The notes under the pieces are model-generated. The model was not told where the DNA came from and made no database searches. It was given only the letters and a program-made list of their open reading frames with translations. Of a stretch of DNA of 64,000 bases, positions 33,201 to 41,225 are shown piece after piece (the first letter of the stretch is position 1; the number at the start of each line of letters is the position of its first letter). The position numbers and the translations under genes were made by a program. The stretch lies in the NCBI GenBank assembly GCA_022510845.1, contig JAFLSR010000002.1, forward strand, positions 1-64,000. The letters are read 5' to 3'. Source of the stretch: Treponema sp. (GTDB lineage Bacteria > Spirochaetota > Spirochaetia > Treponematales > Treponemataceae).

Positions 33201-35054
33201 TTATTCCACTGTGACGGACTTTGCCAAATTGCGCGGCTTGTCGGGGTCGTTTCCTCGGAGCACGGCGCAATAGTAGGCGAAAAGTTGAGCCGGAATCACG
33301 GTAAGAAGTGGCGCGAAGGCCGCGCTGATTTTTGGAATTGCGATAATGTCGTCGGCGGTGTCTGAAAAATATCCCGAATCGTCCTGCGTGATTACCAAAG
33401 TCTGCGCTCCGCGTGATTTTACCTGCTCGATGTTCGAGTGGATTTTATCGTAGAGTTCCACGTCGGAAGCGATTGCCACTACAAGCGAGTCTTTGTCGAT
33501 GAGCGCGATTGGACCGTGCTTGAGTTCGCCCGCCGCAAAAGCCTCGCTGTGCATATAACTCACTTCTTTTAGTTTGAGCGCGGCTTCAAGGCATGACGCG
33601 CTGTCGAATCTGCGCCCGATGTAGAAGACGCTTGCCTTGTTGAAATTCTGCGAGGCGAGTTTTTGCACGACGCTTTCGTTTTTTAGAATGTCTTCGATTT
33701 TTTGCGGAACGCTTTCAAATTCCAAAAGCGCGTTTTCATATTCGCTTTGAGAAATCGTTTTGCGTTCCGCGCCTGCTTTGAGCGCGAGCATATAAAGGCA
33801 GACGAGTTGCGCCGTGTACGCCTTTGTGGAAGCCACGGAAATTTCCGCGCCCGCCCAAGTGTAGATTACATAATCCGCCTCGCGCGAAACCGATGAGCCT
33901 ACGCAGTTTGTGATGGCGATGATTTTCGCGCCCGCCTTTTTTACAAGGCGCAATGCTGCGAGCGTGTCGGCGGTTTCTCCCGACTGGCTTATGACGATGA
34001 AAATGTCGTTCGCGTTCATGATGGGATTTCGGTAGCGGTATTCGGATGCAATGTCAACTTCGATGGAAAGCCGCGCGAATTTTTCAAATGCGTATTTTGC
34101 CACTTGCCCCGCATAAGAAGCCGTTCCGCAGGCAGTGATGACGATTCTTCCCACATTTTTCCAATCGATTTGTTTTTCGAGTTCTTCGAATTTTATGTCG
34201 ATTGGATTTTCGCCCTGCGCTCCGCCTTCCTTTATAAGACGCGGCCGCATCGTGTCCAAAATCGCCTTGGGCTGCTCGTGAATTTCTTTCAGCATGAAAT
34301 GCGCGTATCCTTCTTTTTCCGCGGATGAAGCGTCCCATTCCACGTGATAGGGTTCGCGAATATGGCGTTCGCCTTCGGTGGAAAAAAGGTCAACGTGGTC
34401 TGAATAGACGACAGCGATTTCCTTTTGTTCTAAAAAATAAACTTCGCGTGTGTGCGAAAGCAGGGCGGGCACGTCGCTTGCGATGAAATTTTCGCCTTTG
34501 CCCAAACCCACCACAAGCGGGCTTTCGTTTCGCGCGGCGATGATTCTGTCCGGAAAATTTTTGCACAAAACGCCAAGTGCGTAAGAGCCTTCCAATTTTG
34601 CGAGCGCGTCCATCACTGCGGAAAAAATGTCGCCCGTCTGCGAGTAGAAAAAATTGATGAGATGCGCCACCACTTCGGTGTCGGTCTGGCTTTTAAAAAC
34701 CGTGCCCTGGCTTTGAAGCCATTGTTTGAGCTGCGAATGGTTTTCGATGATTCCATTGTGGACTACGGCAATCGTTCCGGAGACATTTGTCTGCGGATGC
34801 GCGTTCAAATCGCTTGGCTCGCCGTGCGTGGCCCATCTTGTGTGCCCGATTCCGATTGAGCCTTTGATTGTCTCGTTCGCAATCCGCTCCTGCAAAACTT
34901 TGAGCGCACCTTTCGACTTGCGCACGATTATGTTTTCGCCGTCAAGCACGGCAATTCCCGCAGAATCGTATCCGCGGTATTCGAGTTTTTTGAGCGAGTC
35001 AATCAGAATCGGCGTGGCAAGTTCGTTTCCCACATATCCAACAATTCCACACAT
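33201..35054 (-). CDS. glmS: Glutamine-fructose-6-phosphate aminotransferase GlmS
   Basis: The 617-residue enzyme begins MCGIVGYVG with Cys2 (the N-terminal nucleophile after Met removal), and contains HTRWATHG, the two SIS domains (SQSGETADTLAALR, HGPIALID) and the end DKPRNLAKSVTVE. It makes glucosamine-6-phosphate for peptidoglycan and glycans. The ATG at 35054 is chosen because Cys must follow it and AAGGAG (35060-35065) is well spaced; a start two codons earlier is rejected. It has its own promoter and a ~140-nt hairpin-filled leader. Confidence 0.96.
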   Translation of the reverse strand: MCGIVGYVGNELATPILIDSLKKLEYRGYDSAGIAVLDGENIIVRKSKGALKVLQERIANETIKGSIGIGHTRWATHGEPSDLNAHPQTNVSGTIAVVHNGIIENHSQLKQWLQSQGTVFKSQTDTEVVAHLINFFYSQTGDIFSAVMDALAKLEGSYALGVLCKNFPDRIIAARNESPLVVGLGKGENFIASDVPALLSHTREVYFLEQKEIAVVYSDHVDLFSTEGERHIREPYHVEWDASSAEKEGYAHFMLKEIHEQPKAILDTMRPRLIKEGGAQGENPIDIKFEELEKQIDWKNVGRIVITACGTASYAGQVAKYAFEKFARLSIEVDIASEYRYRNPIMNANDIFIVISQSGETADTLAALRLVKKAGAKIIAITNCVGSSVSREADYVIYTWAGAEISVASTKAYTAQLVCLYMLALKAGAERKTISQSEYENALLEFESVPQKIEDILKNESVVQKLASQNFNKASVFYIGRRFDSASCLEAALKLKEVSYMHSEAFAAGELKHGPIALIDKDSLVVAIASDVELYDKIHSNIEQVKSRGAQTLVITQDDSGYFSDTADDIIAIPKISAAFAPLLTVIPAQLFAYYCAVLRGNDPDKPRNLAKSVTVE

Positions 35055-35059
35055 AGACA

Positions 35060-35190
35060 CTCCTTATAACTTAAGTCCGCAGGAAATGTCAATTTCCGAG
35101 GAACTTAAGTTCGCCTGCGCGAGCAGGCAATATATAGGCGAGAATTTCCGCGAAGCGGGAATTCTCGAAGTTGAAGCAGTTCGGCAACTT
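35060..35190 (-). promoter_or_regulatory. Four-hairpin leader element of glmS
   Basis: In the direction of transcription: HP1 35190-35168 (AAGTTG/CAACTT), HP2 35167-35139 (CGAG...CTCG ends, 12 bp with one mismatch), a linker CCTATATATTG, HP3 35128-35113 (GCCTGC/GCAGGC), HP4 35111-35068 (AACTTAAGT arms with inner GGAAAT/ATTTCC), then AAGGAG. The architecture matches elements at 46862-47030 and 53046-53210 though stems differ. It is not a glmS ribozyme. Likely role: control of translation or mRNA stability. Confidence 0.75.
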
Positions 35191-35203
35191 TAAATTTGTT
35201 ACG

Positions 35204-35232
35204 ATTATAAAATTTTTTCGCGCTAATTGCAA
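35204..35232 (-). promoter_or_regulatory. Promoter of glmS
   Basis: On the minus strand TTGCAA (35227-35232), a 17-nt spacer and TATAAT (35204-35209). Transcription would start near 35197, just before HP1 of the leader element, so the element is transcribed as RNA. Confidence 0.7.
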
Positions 35233-35331
35233 TAGAGGAATTTTTTCGCACTGTTTTCAATATAAATGTCCACGCAAAACCGCTACGCGTTTCGGCGAAA
35301 ATCCGCGCTGCAAATTATTCCTGCACCTGTT

Positions 35332-36690
35332 TCAATCATTTTTTGTCAATTTTACATTTTCGATGTAAACATTCGCCGTGCTTCCGAACGCGCCCAAATT
35401 ATATTCCAGCCGCGCGTTGTCGTCGCTTTCGCCGTTTACTGTAAACGTGTATTCGAAATGTTTGTATTCTTGCGTCAAATTCACAGTTTGCTGAAAAAAC
35501 GCCGTCCAAGCGACTTGCTCTTTGAACGCCGCGCTGATTTTTCGCGCTTCGTCCGCACGCGCATCGAATGCGAACGTATAAGTGCTTCCCTTGCGAAGAG
35601 GAATTTCGCCTTGGACGATTTGCAACGAATAATCCACGCTGCCTGCGTTTTCCGTTTCCACGCAAATTGCCCCGCCTTTTATCGAAGCACGTCCGCTCCC
35701 GCCTTGGGTTTGAAGGTAACGCCATTGTCCGGCTTCGCTTCCGAAATTCTTTTCGGCAATGTCCAAAATTATGTTTCCTTCTTCCGGACGCTTCGGATTA
35801 AAAGAGACTTCCGGCTCCACGCAATTTGCTTCCATTCCATCATAGCCGCCCTGCCTTTGGTAGACGCGAACGTAGTCCACAACCATCTGCGCATTTTTCC
35901 CGAATTTAGTGCTTTCATCGGGATTTCCCACCCAACTTCCGCCCACCGCCAAATTCAAGATGATGTACATATTCCTGTCGAACGGGGCAGGATAGGGCTG
36001 TCTTTTTCCATTAAATGAGCGCGCCGTGTACCATCGATTTTCTTTGTGGACGAGTGCGTCGTCAACATAAAATCTGATTTCGCCTGGATCCCATTCGCAG
36101 GCGTAGACATGAAAATCCTTTGCAAAATCCGTTTTGCCCGAAGTGATTCCCTGTCCTTGCCGCGCGTCGCGCGAAATGTCGCTTCCGTAGTGGATTGTCG
36201 TGTAAAGCGTTTTGGTGTCGTGCCCCATCACTTCCATTATGTCGATTTCGCCGCAGCGAGGCCATTGCCCGTAGCCGCTTTCATTTCCCATCAGCCAAAA
36301 CGCCGGCAAAAAGCCGCGCCCGGAAGGAACTTTGATTCGCGCCTCAAAGCGGCCGTATTTGAATTCTTTTTTTTGAAACGAAATCAATCTGCCGGAAGTG
36401 TATTTGTAGCGACCAGCGTCATCTTTCAAAGCCTGAATGACGAGTGCGCCGTTTTTGACGTAGACATTTTCCGGCGAATCCGTGTATTTTTGAAGTTCAG
36501 CGTTCACAGTGCCCGGCTCCCAATTTTGGTACGACCAATTTTCCGAGTTGAACTCGTCGAATTCGTCTTGGAAAACCAAATCCCAACCTGGAATTTCCGC
36601 AGTTTCTTTAACTTTTTTCGTGTCGCATGAAACGAACGCCAAAACTGAAAGTGCGGTCAAAGCCACCGCAATTTTTCCGATTTTTTTCAT
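35332..36690 (-). CDS. Glycoside hydrolase family 16 lipoprotein (laminarinase-like)
   Basis: The 452-residue protein has a lipoprotein signal ending FVSC (Cys22), a GH16 domain with catalytic CGEIDIMEVMG (~147) and WPRCGEID context, ending at VDYVRVYQRQGG (~280), and a C-terminal carbohydrate-binding module (~310-450, CBM4/9-type jelly roll: YTFAFDARAD...NVYIENVKL). It should cleave beta-1,3 or mixed-linked glucans at the cell surface. A strong GAGGAGG precedes the ATG. It lies 68 nt after the oxidoreductase gene in the same direction. Products could feed the cytoplasmic GH3 beta-glucosidase. Confidence 0.93.
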   Translation of the reverse strand: MKKIGKIAVALTALSVLAFVSCDTKKVKETAEIPGWDLVFQDEFDEFNSENWSYQNWEPGTVNAELQKYTDSPENVYVKNGALVIQALKDDAGRYKYTSGRLISFQKKEFKYGRFEARIKVPSGRGFLPAFWLMGNESGYGQWPRCGEIDIMEVMGHDTKTLYTTIHYGSDISRDARQGQGITSGKTDFAKDFHVYACEWDPGEIRFYVDDALVHKENRWYTARSFNGKRQPYPAPFDRNMYIILNLAVGGSWVGNPDESTKFGKNAQMVVDYVRVYQRQGGYDGMEANCVEPEVSFNPKRPEEGNIILDIAEKNFGSEAGQWRYLQTQGGSGRASIKGGAICVETENAGSVDYSLQIVQGEIPLRKGSTYTFAFDARADEARKISAAFKEQVAWTAFFQQTVNLTQEYKHFEYTFTVNGESDDNARLEYNLGAFGSTANVYIENVKLTKND

Positions 36691-36758
36691 AAATTTCCTC
36701 CTCGGGGGTGCGCACGATTTGAGATGCGTTTTCCTATGATGAGTGTGTAGGCTTGCAT

Positions 36759-37868
36759 TTATTTTTTCAGCAAGGATTTTATTTCTTCCAGCACTTTGAG
36801 CGCGTTTGTTCCGGTTTGTAGCGTGGACTTGAGGGGGGCGCGTCCGTCCAAAAAATCAACGGCGTTTTGCACCATGTTCGAAAAATATTCGGTCTGTACG
36901 CGCCCGCGCTTTTTTGGCAGGACGATTTGCGCGTCTTCTTTGAGCGAAAAAAATCCCGAATACAATTTCGATTCTGCGCGAAGAAAAAATTTTGCAAAGC
37001 CGTTGCCGATGAAAATTCTTCCTTCCGTTCCAATCACGTCTACTTCGAATCCAAAAAATCTGCTGCGCCCGCTCATTTCCAAATTCACGCTTGGACAGAA
37101 TTTTACAGAATAATGCGCGGACAAGTTGCGCACGACTTTTTTGTTTTTTTCGTCAAATTTGATTCCGCTCAAAATCGGATTTTTCAAAATCGCGCCAGCA
37201 TTTTTTGCGCCTTTATCTTTTTGAATCGCTTCAAGCAAAAAAAGCACGATGTCCACCAAATGCGTTCCATCGTGAATCAAACTGTAGCCGCCTGTGCTTT
37301 CCGCGCTGGGGTCGTAAAGGCGCATTCCCGAAAAAAGCCTTGCGGATATGCTTTGCACGTCGCCGATTTTTTTGATGTAGTCCGCGGCCGCGTTCCAGTC
37401 CAGCGCGAACCGTCGCTCGTGGTTCACCAAAATGGGAACTGAGAATTTTTTTGCGGCGCGGCGGATTTTTTCCGCTTCGCCCAAATTCAGCGCGACGGGC
37501 TTTTCCAAAATCAAAAGGCGCGGCTTGTGCGAAATCACTTTTAGTGCCACCGAAAGATGCGCGTCTTCGTTCACTGCCACCACAACGATGTCTGGCTCGC
37601 CGCTTCGCGCGTTTTTTCCGCCGCATCCAGCGAACGCCTCGTACATTTTTTCTACGCTTTCGAAGACTTGCGCGGAAGTATTCGACTTTTTCCATTTTGA
37701 AAGGTTTTCTGGATTTTTGTCCACGCCCGCAATTATCTTAACGCGCGGATTCGCATTCAGTGCCATCGTGTGGCTTGCGGGCTGTTCGCGTTTTTTGTCG
37801 AAGCCAAGCATAAAGCCGATTCGTCCAGTTCCCACCACAGCCGCCGTGTAGATTTTTTTTTGCATCAC
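36759..37868 (-). CDS. Gfo/Idh/MocA-family oxidoreductase
   Basis: The 369-residue protein begins with a Rossmann fold (AAVVGTGRIGFMLGF, ~8-22) and has LLILEKPVALN with the EKP motif near residue 138, and the dehydrogenase C-terminal domain containing YSLIHDGTHLVDIVLFL (His-x3-D). It probably oxidises or epimerises a sugar with NAD(P). Its ATG overlaps the stop of the upstream GGDEF/EAL gene by 4 nt, so it is translationally coupled to a signalling protein. The adjacent GH16 gene suggests carbohydrate use. Substrate unknown. Confidence 0.88.
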   Translation of the reverse strand: MMQKKIYTAAVVGTGRIGFMLGFDKKREQPASHTMALNANPRVKIIAGVDKNPENLSKWKKSNTSAQVFESVEKMYEAFAGCGGKNARSGEPDIVVVAVNEDAHLSVALKVISHKPRLLILEKPVALNLGEAEKIRRAAKKFSVPILVNHERRFALDWNAAADYIKKIGDVQSISARLFSGMRLYDPSAESTGGYSLIHDGTHLVDIVLFLLEAIQKDKGAKNAGAILKNPILSGIKFDEKNKKVVRNLSAHYSVKFCPSVNLEMSGRSRFFGFEVDVIGTEGRIFIGNGFAKFFLRAESKLYSGFFSLKEDAQIVLPKKRGRVQTEYFSNMVQNAVDFLDGRAPLKSTLQTGTNALKVLEEIKSLLKK

Positions 37869-40168
37869 AAATGGTTCTCCAAATATTCGATGAAATCTTT
37901 TTCAGAAAGCGGCTTGGAATAGAAAAATCCTTGAACATAGTCGCAATTTATCGAGCGCAGGAAATTCACCTGTTGTTCGGTTTCCACGCCTTCGCAAATT
38001 GTTTCCTTGCCGAGTTGCCGCGCCATCTCCACGATTTGCCGCACCACTTTCAGTTCGTCGTCGGAAGAAGACGATGCGGCTTGAACGCCCAGCATGAACT
38101 TGCGGTCAAGTTTGAGAATGTCGGCAGGAACTTTCGAAATCAAACTCAGCGAAGATTCGCCCGTTCCAAAGTCATCGATGGCAACTCGGAAACCGATTTC
38201 GTGCAGTTTCTCTGCCACTTCTCGCGCACGGTCGTCCGCGACTCCGAGCGAACGTTCAAGAATTTCCACTTCGACCATTTGTGGCGGAATGCTGTATTCG
38301 CGAAAAAGATTTGTGAATTTCAAAACGAACTTTTCGTCATTCAAATGGAATCGCGACATATTCACGGAAATCGGAACAAGTTTTTTTTCTTTTTTCAAGA
38401 TTTGCGTTTCCATGAATTCAAAGACTTTTTTGTAGACATAGAAATCCAAGCGGTTTATGTAGCCGTTGCGCTCGAAAAGCGGAATGAAATTGTCCGGCGT
38501 TACATTGCCAAGTTCGGCAGACTTCCAGCGCACCAAGGCTTCCGCGCCGACAATCTTTCCGTCGTTCAAATTTATCTTCGGCTGATAAAGCACATAGAAT
38601 TCATTGTGCGCGAACGCGATTGGAATGAAGCGTTCCATGCGTTTTTCGTAGAGAATGCGCGTTTCCATGTTGCTGTCGTAGACCGAATAATTTCTCAGCA
38701 AATTGTCTTGCGACATGTGCTTTGCGTAACTTGTCTTGCCGATGAGGTTTTGAATGCTGTCGCGCTCGTAGTCTTTTCCCGTAAAAACAATTCCAGCCTT
38801 CGTCGGGACAAGTTCGCCCAGTCGCCCCGCAAGAAAATTGCCGTTGTACAAAAACGAGTCGAGTTCACGGAGCGCGGTTTCTTTGTCGGAAATCGGATAC
38901 ATCAAATAAAAATGGTCGATGTGTCCGCGTGCGGCAATGCCTTTTTTTTCGCGCGCAATTTCATCGAGCCTGCGCGAAAGTTTGATTAGGTGCTCGTTCG
39001 CGGCATGGATTCCTTCGGTTTGCTGCATGATTCTGAAACCTCGGATGTCCACGCCCAAAATAAGATAGTTGCTCTTGGGATTCTCATTGAAAATTTTGAC
39101 CGCCAGTTCTTCAAAGTATGCCTCAGTCCAAAGCCCCGTGAGTTCGTCTATGTCCTTAGTCTGCTGAAGCGTCAGTCGATGAGAAAAATGCCTTCGCATA
39201 ATCGAAATGAAAATCAGCATGGAAGCGATGATTGTCGCGACAACAAGAATGCCGCAAACCAAAATCACGCGCATCTTAAAATCGTGCACTTCAAGGTCTA
39301 TTTTTGAAAAAGGAGCGGAAATCGCGATTATCCAATCTGTTCCTTTGATTTCCGCCCACTCCACGAATTCATCGGGAAAAAAACGCGAGCGCAAAACCGC
39401 ATAGCCGCGCGGGTTTTCTGCTATTCGAGAAACAAGGTTTTGCATGGCGTCTGAGTTGCCGCGCCCAAAAGAATCGTCGTCAGTGTTCAGAATCGAATCC
39501 GTTTTCAAAGGAACGATGAATTCGCCTTGTGAAGTGATTACAAATCCGGAAAACACATCGCCGATTGACATTCCTGAAACTGGCGATACAAGGCTTGAAA
39601 AGCGCATTGAATAGAAAACTACGCCCACGCTTTCGCCGTCCGCGCGAACGCCCTTCGCAATCACGAACTCGTCGTTATCGTCCAAATCAACGTCATACAA
39701 TTCTGCAACGAATTCTCCGTCATCGCGCATCGCATGGGTGAAAAAAAATTCCCGCGAAATATCCGCTTCGCGCCCGTCCGCATAAATGGCGTGTCCGTCA
39801 GAGGAGGCGAAGGCTGGCACTTCCAAAGTGCGCCGTTTTTTAGGTGCGGCATTCGCCAAAAATTCCACCGCCTCTTGCGGATTTCCGTTCTTCAATTCCG
39901 GCATCTGCGAAAACCTGCGCAAGTCGTCAAAATATTCTGCCAAAAATCCGTCCAAATAGTCAATGTGGCGTTCGACCAAATCGTGTCCAGTTTCGGCGTA
40001 CAATTTTCGAGTGTAGTTCAACGCCCCGGAATATGCCAAATAGCCCATCGCGCAGATGAGCGCGATGATGAGGGCCGCAAGAGAAAAGCAAATCGTCGCA
40101 GTCCATTCCTTGTATCTGCGGAAGATCCGTGAGCGTTTGAATGTGTTTTGCCACATTTTAATATCCAT
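37865..40168 (-). CDS. Membrane sensor GGDEF-EAL protein, likely c-di-GMP phosphodiesterase
   Basis: The 767-residue protein has an N-terminal membrane helix (~25-48), a periplasmic Cache-like sensor domain (~50-300), a second helix (ILVCGILVVATIIASMLIFIS), a GGDEF-fold domain whose signature reads ARGHIDHF (inactive), and an EAL domain. The EAL keeps GAEALVRW, SVNMS, VEVEILE, DDFGTGESS, LKLDRKF and CEGVETEQQ, so hydrolysis of c-di-GMP is expected. It is first in an operon with the oxidoreductase and the GH16 gene. The ATG at 40168 follows a promoter by 8 nt; an ATG at 40156 is an alternative. Neither has a Shine-Dalgarno. Confidence 0.92.
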   Translation of the reverse strand: MDIKMWQNTFKRSRIFRRYKEWTATICFSLAALIIALICAMGYLAYSGALNYTRKLYAETGHDLVERHIDYLDGFLAEYFDDLRRFSQMPELKNGNPQEAVEFLANAAPKKRRTLEVPAFASSDGHAIYADGREADISREFFFTHAMRDDGEFVAELYDVDLDDNDEFVIAKGVRADGESVGVVFYSMRFSSLVSPVSGMSIGDVFSGFVITSQGEFIVPLKTDSILNTDDDSFGRGNSDAMQNLVSRIAENPRGYAVLRSRFFPDEFVEWAEIKGTDWIIAISAPFSKIDLEVHDFKMRVILVCGILVVATIIASMLIFISIMRRHFSHRLTLQQTKDIDELTGLWTEAYFEELAVKIFNENPKSNYLILGVDIRGFRIMQQTEGIHAANEHLIKLSRRLDEIAREKKGIAARGHIDHFYLMYPISDKETALRELDSFLYNGNFLAGRLGELVPTKAGIVFTGKDYERDSIQNLIGKTSYAKHMSQDNLLRNYSVYDSNMETRILYEKRMERFIPIAFAHNEFYVLYQPKINLNDGKIVGAEALVRWKSAELGNVTPDNFIPLFERNGYINRLDFYVYKKVFEFMETQILKKEKKLVPISVNMSRFHLNDEKFVLKFTNLFREYSIPPQMVEVEILERSLGVADDRAREVAEKLHEIGFRVAIDDFGTGESSLSLISKVPADILKLDRKFMLGVQAASSSSDDELKVVRQIVEMARQLGKETICEGVETEQQVNFLRSINCDYVQGFFYSKPLSEKDFIEYLENHL

Positions 40169-40176
40169 ATCATTCT

Positions 40177-40205
40177 ATTGTAGCATTTTTTGCCCGAAAA
40201 ATCAA
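40177..40205 (-). promoter_or_regulatory. Promoter of the EAL gene, predicting a leaderless mRNA
   Basis: On the minus strand TTGATT (40200-40205), a 17-nt spacer and TACAAT (40177-40182), ending 8 nt before the ATG at 40168. Confidence 0.68.
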
Positions 40206-40287
40206 GGTAAAGTTTGGGACGGGTTGTGCGCAGAAAATCGATTAAGTTGAAATAAGTTGAAAAGTTTTTTTCGAAGCACGCGCTCAC

Positions 40288-40316
40288 TTTACAAAAATTA
40301 AAAACGGTTGTATAAT
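40288..40316 (+). promoter_or_regulatory. Promoter of the nucleoside phosphorylase gene
   Basis: TTTACA (40288-40293), a 17-nt spacer and TATAAT (40311-40316). A leader of ~45 nt carries AAGAAGG before the ATG at 40367. It stands back to back with the EAL promoter. Confidence 0.75.
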
Positions 40317-40366
40317 CAAATCATTACAAAAACATTTCAAAATATTTTCCCCAAAGAAGGCATCTT

Positions 40367-41104
40367 ATGACAGAAAAAAAATCTTCCTCAAAGGCGGCAA
40401 TTCCCACGCCGCACATCCGCGCGAAGTTCGGGCAGATTGCGCCCACCGTGATTTTGCCTGGCGATGGAGGGCGGGCTGAATGGACTGCGCAAAAATTTCT
40501 TTCGAATGTAAAGATTGTAAGCGATGTCCGAAACATCAAAGTGTTCACAGGCACATACAATTCCAAGCCAGTTACGATTATGGCAAGCGGAATGGGTATG
40601 CCGTCCGCAGGAATCTATGTCCACGAACTTTACAATTTTTATGGCGTGCAGAAAATCATCCGCACAGGAACTTGCGGCGCATTGCAAAGAAAAATCGCGC
40701 CGGGAGAAATGGTATTCGCGATGAGCGTTTCCACGGACTCAAATTATGCGAGCCAATTCGAACTGGACGGAACTTTTTCTCCTTCGGCGGATTTTGAACT
40801 TTTGAAGAACGCGGCAGATTTCGCGCTTTCGCAGAAACGCAAGGCGCATATCGGGATGGTCTTTTCAAGCGATTTTCTGAGTTCGTACAATGCTAAAGGC
40901 GAACGCGTATGGAAATCATGGGCAAAAATGGGTGCGCTCGCGCAAGACATGGAAACCTACGCGCTTTATTGTGAAGCCGCTGCCGCACAAAAAAAGGCCG
41001 TTTCGATTTTGACCGCGACGATAAATTTGTGCACAAAAAAAAGCATCGAAAGCACTTATGAAGCGTTTTCCCCGATGATGCTCACGGCGCTGCAACTTGC
41101 ATGA
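40367..41104 (+). CDS. deoD: Purine-nucleoside phosphorylase (DeoD type)
   Basis: The 245-residue protein shows the DeoD/NP-I pattern: phosphate-binding ILPGDGGRAEW (~28-38), IRTGTCGALQ (~103-112), the substrate loop QDMETYALY (~190) and the acid region LTATINLCTKKS where the usual SD is replaced by TIN. It cleaves purine nucleosides with phosphate for base salvage. The usual catalytic Asp of DeoD (vSDh) seems missing, which may shift specificity. It is monocistronic with its own promoter and terminator. Confidence 0.85.
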   Translation: MTEKKSSSKAAIPTPHIRAKFGQIAPTVILPGDGGRAEWTAQKFLSNVKIVSDVRNIKVFTGTYNSKPVTIMASGMGMPSAGIYVHELYNFYGVQKIIRTGTCGALQRKIAPGEMVFAMSVSTDSNYASQFELDGTFSPSADFELLKNAADFALSQKRKAHIGMVFSSDFLSSYNAKGERVWKSWAKMGALAQDMETYALYCEAAAAQKKAVSILTATINLCTKKSIESTYEAFSPMMLTALQLA

Positions 41105-41168
41105 ATTTTTGCGAAAGTTTCCGCAAAGTTTTGAACGCGCATTCGTTGCGCGGATTTTAAAACCAAAT

Positions 41169-41205
41169 AAAAAAAGGCGACACGAAAAACTCGCGCCGCC
41201 TTTTT
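41169..41205. terminator. Bidirectional terminator between deoD and the DEAD-box gene
   Basis: AAAAAGGCG (41171-41179) pairs with CGCCTTTTT (41197-41205), giving T-tracts in both directions between convergent genes. Confidence 0.85.
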
Positions 41206-41225
41206 GCTTGCCCTTTCAAGAATTT

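Noticed and set aside
35060..35197. glmS ribozyme
   Set aside because: The leader consists of simple hairpins. The double-pseudoknot core and cleavage-site context of the glmS ribozyme are not visible.
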